Positions 1 to 5,150 of a stretch of 5,226 nucleotides of DNA are shown here, in pieces. The notes beneath the pieces are model-generated. The model was given only the letters and a program-made list of their open reading frames with translations. It ran no database searches and was not told the DNA's origin. The stretch comes from an uncultured Actinomyces sp. Lineage in GTDB: Bacteria; Actinomycetota; Actinomycetes; Actinomycetales; Actinomycetaceae. A program made the translations under genes and the position numbers. The stretch covers positions 1 through 5,226 of the forward strand of contig CALIZH010000294.1 of NCBI GenBank assembly GCA_938028585.1, written 5' to 3'. The stretch's first letter is position 1, and every line of letters begins with the position of its first letter.

Positions 1-236
1 GCAGCCGGTCAGTGGGCATGAGTGGCCTTCCAGAGGATTGCTCGGCTAATGGAGAACCAAAGCGTCAAAACGTACTGCCCTGCGTCAAAAGAGCGGTGAA
101 GACACCATTTTTGATGTGAAGTGTGTTAGGGCCTCTTAGTGTCACTTCTAATCCGGGTTAATCGAGCGAAATGGGTATGAAAAGTTGTCGATTGGAGGAT
201 ATTTAATCTCCTGAAGAACTAAGAGCACAACCCATA
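1..236. other. Region downstream of the operon, no gene supported
   Basis: Only short frames occur. A minus ATG at 19-17 (MPTDRL), 6 nt after GGAAGG, could begin a gene leaving the window, but six codons cannot be judged. On the minus strand past the ligase B stop, a small stem with one bulge (195-212, GGAG/CTCC plus two pairs) and a GAAGTG/CACTTC pair (118-148) are present; neither is followed by a U-tract, so no operon terminator can be named and transcription may continue beyond position 1. Confidence 0.4.
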
Positions 237-1373
237 TTATGTGACGTCTCTTCCGAATACTGATAAAACAAATGCGTGACGATCGGCTGAACACCAAATC
301 GGACCTCTATCGCCAGCAGGTTTGATTACCTCGGCAGAATAAACGTTTGGGTGAGAAAGCAGTTCTTCCTTCCATTCCTGATCAGAGCCACGATAATCCA
401 TCAAATTCACGAAATCGATACGACTACTTGAAGCGATCGGCTCGATTGGAAGGAACTGGCGTTTTAGGATAGCGAATGCGAGCCGCTCGAAAGCATCATG
501 CCCAGTCGTAAACCTCATTAGATCAGCAATTCTGTCGCCACCCACGCGACCATGGGACTCTACAATTTTCGGGGTATCTACATCGAAAATGATTTCAGTG
601 TGACTCAATCCAAAACTAAAGTGAATTGCGTCCAGTAAGCTCGTGGTTGCCTCTATAAGACGAATTCTTGTAGCCTCATCAATGCTAGCAGGTTGAATTT
701 GTCCGACCTCAACGACTTCAGACTCTCCACCAAGCACCTTTTGAGTCACCGCCAACGGCTGATGCTGACCGTCAATTGTAATAACCTCGACAGAAAACTC
801 ACTCCCAGAAAACAATTCTTCTGCTAAAGCCGGAAAGCTAAAACGTGCCAAGTTTTTCATGATGTCGTCCTCAGATAGCAGGCGAAAGACGCCGAGCGAT
901 CCAGATCCGTCAAAAGGCTTGACAACAAGTCCACCACGCACCTTCCTGAGAGCATCCTTGATCTCATCAACACTATAGACCACGCGGAAATAGCCCGAGT
1001 ACTGAGGAAGCGAGCTAGAAAGTAAACTCCTGAGCAATGGCTTGTTCTTCAGAACAAAGAGGGTTGATAAAGAAGTGAACGTGGTCTTGTCTACGCCGAG
1101 AAGTTCATTGACGACACTGGCAACGAGGCTGGAAAGGTCACCCAAGCCAATACAAATCGAATTCGTTCCATTTACGTTTGGGTCACGATGACAGATAGCG
1201 TCTACAAGTTCAAAAGGGTTTCCGATGTTTGATACAACTATGGAGTCGCATTTTTCATGGAACGCCTCCTGGGTAAAACGGGGTGATTCTAGAATCTGGG
1301 TAACCCGGTATCCAAGTTCCATGAAAGCTGATATCACTTCCTTTCGCGGTTGAATAATATATGCGTGAAGCAT
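237..1373 (-). CDS. ATP-grasp carboxylate-amine ligase B (378 aa)
   Basis: Predicted cytoplasmic ligase that activates a carboxylate as acyl phosphate with ATP and joins it to an amine. Seen: a variable N-terminal domain (about 1-105), a lysine-rich helix at 108-118 (LKNKPLLRSLL), the ATP-binding strand-loop GLVVKPFDGSGSLGV (K152 the likely ATP lysine, glycine/serine loop 155-161), the adenine-side strand ALAEELFSGSEFSVEV (182-197), and the metal site GLSHTEIIF (E250) followed by IVESHGRVGGDR (E262, R266). A C-terminal part of about 70 residues follows, without obvious motifs. In most ATP-grasp enzymes the last metal motif reads E-x-N; here it is E-S-H, so H264 stands where Asn is usual. The start is the ATG 7 nt after a perfect AGGAGG and 4 nt after the exporter stop, so it is the third gene of the operon. 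Family is confident; substrates are unknown. It is clearly different in sequence from ligase A, so the two probably make different bonds. Confidence 0.88.
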   Translation of the reverse strand: MLHAYIIQPRKEVISAFMELGYRVTQILESPRFTQEAFHEKCDSIVVSNIGNPFELVDAICHRDPNVNGTNSICIGLGDLSSLVASVVNELLGVDKTTFTSLSTLFVLKNKPLLRSLLSSSLPQYSGYFRVVYSVDEIKDALRKVRGGLVVKPFDGSGSLGVFRLLSEDDIMKNLARFSFPALAEELFSGSEFSVEVITIDGQHQPLAVTQKVLGGESEVVEVGQIQPASIDEATRIRLIEATTSLLDAIHFSFGLSHTEIIFDVDTPKIVESHGRVGGDRIADLMRFTTGHDAFERLAFAILKRQFLPIEPIASSSRIDFVNLMDYRGSDQEWKEELLSHPNVYSAEVIKPAGDRGPIWCSADRHAFVLSVFGRDVT

Positions 1374-1377
1374 TTGA

Positions 1378-2538
1378 TTACCTCCTGTAGGTGAATCGCT
1401 TAAGTATGACGATGAGACAAATGGCTATAGCAGTTGCAGGCATGCCGAAAAATGCGGTTGCAGATGGAGATTCAATAGTTTCTATTGCTAATCCGCCTAT
1501 TGAAGAGCCACCGATCGAAAAAATTCCTGTAATTGTGTCCTGTAGTCCATAGGCCCGAGTAAGGCCTAAACCGGCTGGTGCAACTTTCGCTGTTTGGGAA
1601 TCTAAAGTGGGGCTAACCAACAGTTCGGCAATGGAGAACCCGATACAGAATAGAGCTAGCATGAAAACTGACGAGGGAATGAAAAGTACGGCGAAACTAG
1701 CAAGAAACACAGAAAATCCGAGTAGTAAAATGGTACCGTCTTTGACGGATTTAAGGGCTACAACGACCAATGGATATTGTAGGGTGAGCACGATGACTGC
1801 ATTTGCCATGTATACTAAGTTTGAAGCTTCCTCATAACCCAAGGCTTGTGTAGATATGAGTGGAACAATAATTGCCCATTGTGAATATATTGCCCAATAA
1901 GCAGAGGCTATGAGAGTTATGTAGATATAACTCGAATATTTGTTCAGGTTTATCTCGTAGTGACTGTCGGCAAAAGAAGTAGACTCCGGTGGTGAAAAAT
2001 AAGTGAGAGTTAGAATCGTTCCAAGAATGGCGTAAGTGCCAATTGATATATAGAGAATGATATGGAAGCTAAAAATGTGGTAGAGTGCAGCTCCAAGCGC
2101 TGGGCCTACAATCGCGCCTGAGTTGATCGCCATTGAGCGCATCGTTATGAGCTTTCTTTCGGCAGATTGGCGTAGCAACTCTGTCTTAATACCCAAAGCG
2201 GAGGCTGATGAACCTATTGAGGCCAGCGCTGAAAATATGATATATGAGTATATATGTGACTCAAAAGCAAATATCGAAATGCCGATAATCCTGAGGAAGA
2301 TACCGGAACATACGGTTAGCTTAGAACCGAATCTGTTGTTCGCGCTTCCTATGATGAAAGAGCAAACTCTTCCGGTGCCTGATAATGCTCCTAAAATTAA
2401 TCCAATCTCACCAATACTGGCCCCAACGTCTAATAGGCGAAAGACCAGTAGAGGATAAATCATAAAGGTAGAGATTCCGCTAATAGTTATTGCCACTAGC
2501 AGAATGTAAGACGTGACTTTTGGCTTTTTCTTAAACAT
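1378..2538 (-). CDS. MFS transporter, DHA1-like, probable product exporter (386 aa)
   Basis: Inner-membrane secondary transporter. The 386 residues are mostly hydrophobic and fit 12 helices: six in about 10-180, a polar central loop (about 181-203), and six in about 204-380. Motif A between helices 2 and 3 reads GSANNRFGSK (64-73), with N where the usual Asp stands. The antiporter-type motif C is NSGAIVGPALG (139-149). The segment AELLVSPTLDSQTAKVAP (304-321) resembles the helix 10-11 region of MdtH-like drug exporters. The open frame runs on upstream to 2802, but that part lies inside ligase A and is very polar. ATG 2538 (MFKKKPK, the usual cytoplasmic lysines before helix 1) is therefore chosen; it overlaps the end of ligase A by 8 nt, and AGGCGG stands 8 nt before it. 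Between two ligases, export of their product or self-resistance is the likely role; uptake of a substrate cannot be excluded. The gene is AT-rich (37% G+C in the block 1861-1920). Confidence 0.88.
   Translation of the reverse strand: MFKKKPKVTSYILLVAITISGISTFMIYPLLVFRLLDVGASIGEIGLILGALSGTGRVCSFIIGSANNRFGSKLTVCSGIFLRIIGISIFAFESHIYSYIIFSALASIGSSASALGIKTELLRQSAERKLITMRSMAINSGAIVGPALGAALYHIFSFHIILYISIGTYAILGTILTLTYFSPPESTSFADSHYEINLNKYSSYIYITLIASAYWAIYSQWAIIVPLISTQALGYEEASNLVYMANAVIVLTLQYPLVVVALKSVKDGTILLLGFSVFLASFAVLFIPSSVFMLALFCIGFSIAELLVSPTLDSQTAKVAPAGLGLTRAYGLQDTITGIFSIGGSSIGGLAIETIESPSATAFFGMPATAIAICLIVILKRFTYRR
1381..1386 (-). promoter_or_regulatory. Ribosome binding site of ligase B
   Basis: Perfect AGGAGG on the minus strand, formed by the last two sense codons (Arg-Arg) of the exporter gene and 7 nt before the ATG at 1373. 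It fixes the ligase B start and suggests ribosomes finishing the exporter can reinitiate. It is the best Shine-Dalgarno sequence among the three operon genes, so ligase B may be translated most efficiently. Confidence 0.85.
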
Positions 2539-3703
2539 GCGTGTTTCCGCCTGTTGAGATTTGCACTGATATTGACCTCGAAGCGCTAATCGCTCTATCT
2601 TGCGCGATCGCAGCGGTTTCGCCGGTCGCCATGAGGTTGCCGATGCGAGACCGATACGTTCCAACCTCGACGATACGATCACCGATCTCACGAGAAGGTA
2701 CCCACGTGGGCGCTCCGGGATAGTGCACCAGTTGATCGATGCCGTGAATTGATGCGATGGTTCCGGTGCTTGTAGCGTAAACGCTGACATGAGAGTATCC
2801 ACCCCGTATTTCTCGATTAATGATCTCGGACGGTGGGACGTCTAGTGCCTGATGAACTGCCATGGCGTACGGATTGAAGTTCGTTGTCGCCAGGATACCG
2901 GGTGTGATCAGTGCTCCTGCCATTCGCGCATTGATTTCAACCAGCCGAAAACCATTAGACGTCTCGATGAATTCGATGTGTGCCAAACCAAGAGTGTAAT
3001 CTAAAGTACGAAGAAGCTGAAAGGCCCATTCTCTAACTTTTGTCTCCCATTGGGAATTTGCGGCCCATGGAAATGATTTGACTCGCTCAGTGAAGTATGG
3101 CGGGTCAGATAAGATCCGATTGGTGATGCCAAAGAAGATCTCGTGGTGGGAATCTCGCCATACTTCCGCAGAATAAGCTGGTCCGAAGTAGAAATCTTGA
3201 ACAACGAAGTCATCTCTTTTGTAGCCAGAGATGTTGACAATCTTGGTTACTTCATCTTCAGACTGAGCGAAGTAGACGCCGATTTTACCCGTACCGTTTC
3301 GTAGTTTCATGACCTTTGGCCATGAATTTGAGCGTCTGGCGAATCCATGTGCAATGAGTGCGGATTCAACAGCTTCTTTGTCCCTAAAGAACTCAAGCTT
3401 TGCTGTGTCACCAAACTGGAGGAAGCCGAATTTATCGCGAATTCTTGATGCAATCACACCCCACGTGTCGGTGACGCTGAAAACCTGGGCGATTGACGCA
3501 CGGTTCTTTTCAATATAGGTGGCCAATTCGTCGTGATTCCTGGTGGGGAAAGTGACCATCTCTGCTTCGGTATCACCGTAGTATGCAGCATCCTCAGCTA
3601 AAACTCGAAGGTGATATCCATGCTTGTCTGCAGCAGCAGCCATTTCGTCAATTTCGGACATGGCTTCAATTGCTAAGAGAATTTTCTCAACCATTGGTAT
3701 CAT
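2531..3703 (-). CDS. ATP-grasp ligase A, L-amino-acid-ligase-like (390 aa)
   Basis: Predicted cytoplasmic ATP-dependent ligase, first gene of the operon. Seen: an N-terminal Rossmann-like domain opening EKILLAIEAMSE with a D-A-A-Y-Y-G-D motif near 38-44; the helix GDTAKLEFFRDK (98-109); the ATP-binding strand and loop VMKLRNGTGKIGV (131-143, K133 the likely ATP lysine); FVVQDFYFGPAYSAEV (166-181), with Gln-Asp in place of the common Glu-Glu; and the metal site LAHIEFI (E234) and LVEINARMAG (E246, N248), canonical for the fold. Residues about 313-383 (GDRIVEVGTYRSRIGNLMATG) look like the C-terminal domain of the L-amino-acid ligase group (BacD-like enzymes). ATG 3703 is the first start, but ATG 3694 (MVEKILL) is better placed, 9 nt after AAGAAAG, giving 387 aa. 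The last 8 nt overlap the exporter start, pointing to coupled translation. Exact substrates cannot be read from the sequence; a D-Ala-like or purine-pathway ligase is less likely because of the exporter context. Confidence 0.88.
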   Translation of the reverse strand: MIPMVEKILLAIEAMSEIDEMAAAADKHGYHLRVLAEDAAYYGDTEAEMVTFPTRNHDELATYIEKNRASIAQVFSVTDTWGVIASRIRDKFGFLQFGDTAKLEFFRDKEAVESALIAHGFARRSNSWPKVMKLRNGTGKIGVYFAQSEDEVTKIVNISGYKRDDFVVQDFYFGPAYSAEVWRDSHHEIFFGITNRILSDPPYFTERVKSFPWAANSQWETKVREWAFQLLRTLDYTLGLAHIEFIETSNGFRLVEINARMAGALITPGILATTNFNPYAMAVHQALDVPPSEIINREIRGGYSHVSVYATSTGTIASIHGIDQLVHYPGAPTWVPSREIGDRIVEVGTYRSRIGNLMATGETAAIAQDRAISASRSISVQISTGGNTHV

Positions 3704-4105
3704 CTTTCTTATGCGTAGATGTGGACCTTGGAGTAAAAGAAGCGACTTTCCACTCCATTGTACAGCATGGCGGAGCTAGTTGGTTGAGAGTTGTGATCTA
3801 CTGAGATCCATGAATTGTCAGGCTGTCAATCTGCTTTCCAACGAGGATATGAGCGTTCCTATAGCCCACGCCAGGGCAAACAAAGAGGGTCAGGTTTCTG
3901 GAATCGAACTCGGATAGGTATTGGCCAACAGTATATGTAGCTCCTGCGGCCGAATTGCTGAAGAGTCGAAGTCGACAGTTACCTTTGAAACATATTGTTT
4001 GCACGGCATAGTTACGATTGTAATGTGAATAGCTTGATGAGATGTCAGGTAAGGACCTTGCCCTAGCTCCCCTATGGTGCCGCGTTGTGCGCCTTTGAAA
4101 ATGCA
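3704..4105 (-). other. Operon leader region, no gene assigned; possible decayed small gene
   Basis: About 400 bases between the first ligase and a strong AGGAGG. One minus frame is open from 4106 (GTG inside the Shine-Dalgarno) to 3798, 102 aa; its second half (TVGQYLSEFDSRNLTLFVCP) reads like protein, its Arg/His-rich start does not. A second frame is open from an ATT at 4102 to 3890 (70 codons), with an internal ATG at 4009 giving 39 aa that includes YVSKVTVDFDSSA but has no Shine-Dalgarno. A 19-codon ORF (3768-3709, MLYNGVESRFFYSKVHIYA) ends 6 nt before ligase A, with a poor Shine-Dalgarno. The two main frames look like the first and second half of one small protein separated by a frameshift near 3940-3955, but that is a guess. 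A TTGACA at 3829-3824 and a TACAAT at 3762-3757 are promoter-like hexamers without good partners. No family is recognised. Confidence 0.35.
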
Positions 4106-4111
4106 CCTCCT
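4106..4111 (-). promoter_or_regulatory. Strong Shine-Dalgarno without a usable start codon
   Basis: AGGAGG followed by T on the minus strand, a full anti-16S match. No ATG, GTG or TTG lies 5-12 nt after it: the only GTG overlaps the site itself, and the nearest ATG-like triplet is ATT at 4102-4100, 3 nt downstream. It may be a leftover from a small gene whose start was lost by ATG-to-ATT change, a rare ATT start, or a chance match. Confidence 0.4.
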
Positions 4112-4129
4112 ATGTATGAAAGAACGGCG

Positions 4130-4160
4130 CTATCGATGATGCGTGGGTGCACATCGATAG
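4130..4160. promoter_or_regulatory. Dyad with two ATCGAT cores, possible operator
   Basis: CTATCGATG at 4130-4138 is repeated inverted as CATCGATAG at 4152-4160, a perfect 9-bp dyad around a 13-bp spacer. Each arm contains the self-complementary ATCGAT, and the two copies are 21 bp apart, about two helical turns, so paired dimers could sit on one face. It lies just upstream of the orphan AGGAGG of the operon leader. No U-tract follows on either strand, which argues against a terminator. A poor promoter match on the minus strand (ACGACA at 4184-4179, TCTATC at 4161-4156, 17-bp spacer) would overlap it. A 9-bp dyad with a free spacer could occur by chance in a window this size. Confidence 0.3.
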
Positions 4161-4215
4161 ATAGCGTATGGAAATTTTTGTCGTTGCGGCCGGTGGTTGG
4201 TTCATAGGGCCCTCT

Positions 4216-4540
4216 TCAAATAGAGAGAAGTAAAACTATTCTGTGAAGAATGTCTTGAAGTGCATAGGTTGTCAAACCTGTGACGAGCTCAGTATCAAAT
4301 TGAGGTGAGGTACCCCGACCGACACCTCGTTGTTGGGTGTCAGGCAATATCAGGCACGAATAAACCCGCAGCCCGGCCGGAACTTTGAACGGGGCTGGGC
4401 CTGACCCGGCTTTTAGGGAGGCGAAATGCGCGTCCCACCAGGGATATGGGGTGGGCCGCAGGCAAAACAGGCGGCTTCCAGTGATCCTCATGGGTCACTG
4501 GGGGCCGCCCGCCGCGTCCACTCTGGTACGGGTGTTTGTT
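4216..4540. other. Gene-free, hairpin-rich stretch
   Basis: No open frame here looks like protein on either strand, although a 91-aa minus frame (4491-4216) and a plus ORF behind AGGGAGG at 4415 exist. The stretch holds several stems: CATAGGTT/AACCTGTG with loop GTCA (4263-4282, one G-U pair); GAGGTG/CACCTC (4302-4328), which competes with GACACC/GGTGTC (4321-4341) because both need 4323-4326; CAGCCC/GGGCTG (4369-4397); and the long stem at 4470-4509. GCCGG at 4376-4380 could also pair with CCGGC at 4406-4410, which is followed by TTTT on the plus strand, a weak terminator-like arrangement. It could be debris of the neighbouring insertion sequence or a structured plus-strand RNA. Confidence 0.4.
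4470..4509 (+). repeat. 18-bp near-perfect hairpin with TCAT loop
   Basis: The arm at 4470-4487 (GGCGGCTTCCAGTGATCC) pairs with 4492-4509 (GGGTCACTGGGGGCCGCC) around the 4-nt loop TCAT. As plus-strand RNA all 18 positions pair, three of them as G-U (4476, 4477 and 4485). On the minus strand these three become A-C mismatches. As DNA it is an inverted repeat with 15 of 18 positions identical between arms. No U-tract follows, so it is not a classic rho-independent terminator. It sits about 30 nt beyond the end of the transposase relict, so inverted IS ends brought together is one explanation and a folded RNA is another. Confidence 0.7.
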
Positions 4541-4810
4541 TCAGCCTGTCCGGCTTTGGCGGCGCATCTACTTTGCGACTGCCCGCACGCCCACGGTGAT
4601 CCCCGAGCGTCGCAGAGTGCGGTGGATGTCAGGGGTACCATAGGTGCCGCGCGACACCTCATACTCCCAGGCTGTTGTCTGATCGAGATGCCGGCGCGCC
4701 ACCGCCCGCTGGCCCCGCCGGTTTGCTCGGCTATTCCACGCCCACTAGCCCGCGCGGGTGATTCCAAAGATAATGGCCATCAGGTAAAGAATGTCACCTC
4801 GCCAGTCGCC
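4541..4810 (-). pseudogene. IS3-family transposase OrfB fragment, decayed
   Basis: Reading minus strand in one frame, MAIIFGITRAG (from 4780) runs into a TAG (4747-4745), then 58 sense codons (4744-4571) to another TAG (4570-4568), then MRRQSRTG and a TGA (4543-4541). The 58 codons hold VSRGTYGTPDIHRTLRRSGI, the hallmark of the HTH_21-type N-terminal region of IS3-family OrfB; the following RAVAK*MRRQ matches the usual 'TVAKLMRRQGL' pattern with the stop replacing Leu. An intact OrfB is about 280-300 aa, and the rve/DDE integrase core should follow; none is recognisable in any minus frame down to 4216. No OrfA is seen upstream either. The piece is therefore inactive. It is GC-rich (73% in 4681-4740), unlike the operon. 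Confidence 0.8.
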
Positions 4811-4928
4811 TGTGGTCAGAGGTGCCTGAGCAGGCGGAGGAAAGGGGTTGGGGGTGTGTCGGCCCGCGCATCACATCCGGTCACGGGTGCTTGAGCGAAC
4901 TTATGAGGCAACCGTGGCCTCGGGCAAG

Positions 4929-4947
4929 ATTGGTTAGGCGAACCTGA
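4929..4947 (+). promoter_or_regulatory. Candidate DtxR/IdeR iron box upstream of dps
   Basis: ATTGGTTAGGCGAACCTGA matches the 19-bp DtxR/IdeR consensus TTAGGTTAGGCTAACCTAA at 15 of 19 positions, including the central GGTTAGGC-AACCT. Such iron-dependent regulators in Actinomycetota repress iron uptake and are known to activate iron-storage genes, ferritin and Dps among them. The site lies 203 bp before the dps start, a distance suited to activation rather than to blocking a promoter. Match counted by eye; function is inferred. Confidence 0.55.
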
Positions 4948-5028
4948 GTCGAAAAATGAAAAAGTCAATGATGTTAAAACGCTGAAATCCGAGGAATATT
5001 CCCTGACAGCAACGAGATAGTGAAACAT

Positions 5029-5074
5029 TTGACTAAAGGGCTGTTAGCACTAGAAATCGCGGGACTAAAGGACC
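5029..5074 (+). promoter_or_regulatory. dps upstream element: two copies of GACTAAAGG and a promoter candidate
   Basis: TTGACTAAAGGGCT (5029-5042) and GGGACTAAAGGACC (5061-5074) share GACTAAAGG and lie 32 bp apart, three helical turns. The second copy resembles the DosR/DevR box core GGGACTWWAGTCCC at 12 of 14 positions; the first copy is a poorer match. Alternatively TTGACT (5029-5034) is a -35 hexamer with TAGAAA (5051-5056) as -10 after a 16-bp spacer, giving an untranslated leader of about 90 nt. The two readings are not exclusive. Confidence 0.35.
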
Positions 5075-5138
5075 AAGATAGATGTGTCTGAAGGGCACGG
5101 CCCCACAAGGGTGAGCCCCGTACCGAATACACATGCAT

Positions 5139-5144
5139 AGGAGA
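5139..5144 (+). promoter_or_regulatory. Ribosome binding site of dps
   Basis: AGGAGA ends 6 nt before the ATG at 5151, a standard spacing that fixes the start of the truncated gene. Confidence 0.8.
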
Positions 5145-5150
5145 AACAAC

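Noticed and set aside
62..90. GCGTCAAAA repeated 20 bp apart (62-70, 82-90)
   Set aside because: Only 9 bp and expected about once by chance; as minus-strand TTGACG it has no -10 partner at a usable distance.
1..120. RIARLMEN-like plus-strand frame reminiscent of IS3 OrfB
   Set aside because: Only a few residues resemble the family, with stops on both sides and no further matching motif.
321..1384. 12-bp direct repeat TTTGATTACCTC at 321-332 and 1373-1384
   Set aside because: One copy is coding (Glu-Val-Ile-Lys in ligase B), the other is the ligase B Shine-Dalgarno and start; about one such pair is expected by chance.
2539..2802. Upstream in-frame extension of the exporter frame
   Set aside because: It lies wholly in another frame of ligase A, is polar and Arg-rich, and the ATG at 2538 gives a normal exporter N-terminus.
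3890..3915. tRNA-like T-arm sequence GTTCGATTCC on the minus strand
   Set aside because: The flanking bases do not form the T stem and no cloverleaf can be drawn.
4072..4082. T-box-like GGTGCCGCG on the plus strand
   Set aside because: It is on the opposite strand to the operon and lacks the full T-box sequence and specifier structure.
127..4216. TAGGGCCTCTT (127-137) and TAGGGCCCTCTT (4205-4216) flanking the operon like an insertion footprint
   Set aside because: They differ by an inserted base, and about three exact 11-mer pairs are expected by chance in a window of this length.
4216..4491. 91-aa minus-strand open frame
   Set aside because: No recognisable family, no Shine-Dalgarno identified, and it crosses the hairpin region; likely non-coding.
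4426..4599. 57-codon plus ORF with AGGGAGG 5 nt before its ATG
   Set aside because: The ribosome-site match is attractive, but the peptide is not protein-like, contains the long hairpin, and overlaps the antisense relict.
4385..4894. 169-aa plus-strand open frame
   Set aside because: It runs antisense to the IS3 OrfB relict; its composition (Pro, Ala, Arg, His) is that of a GC-rich shadow frame and no family pattern is visible.
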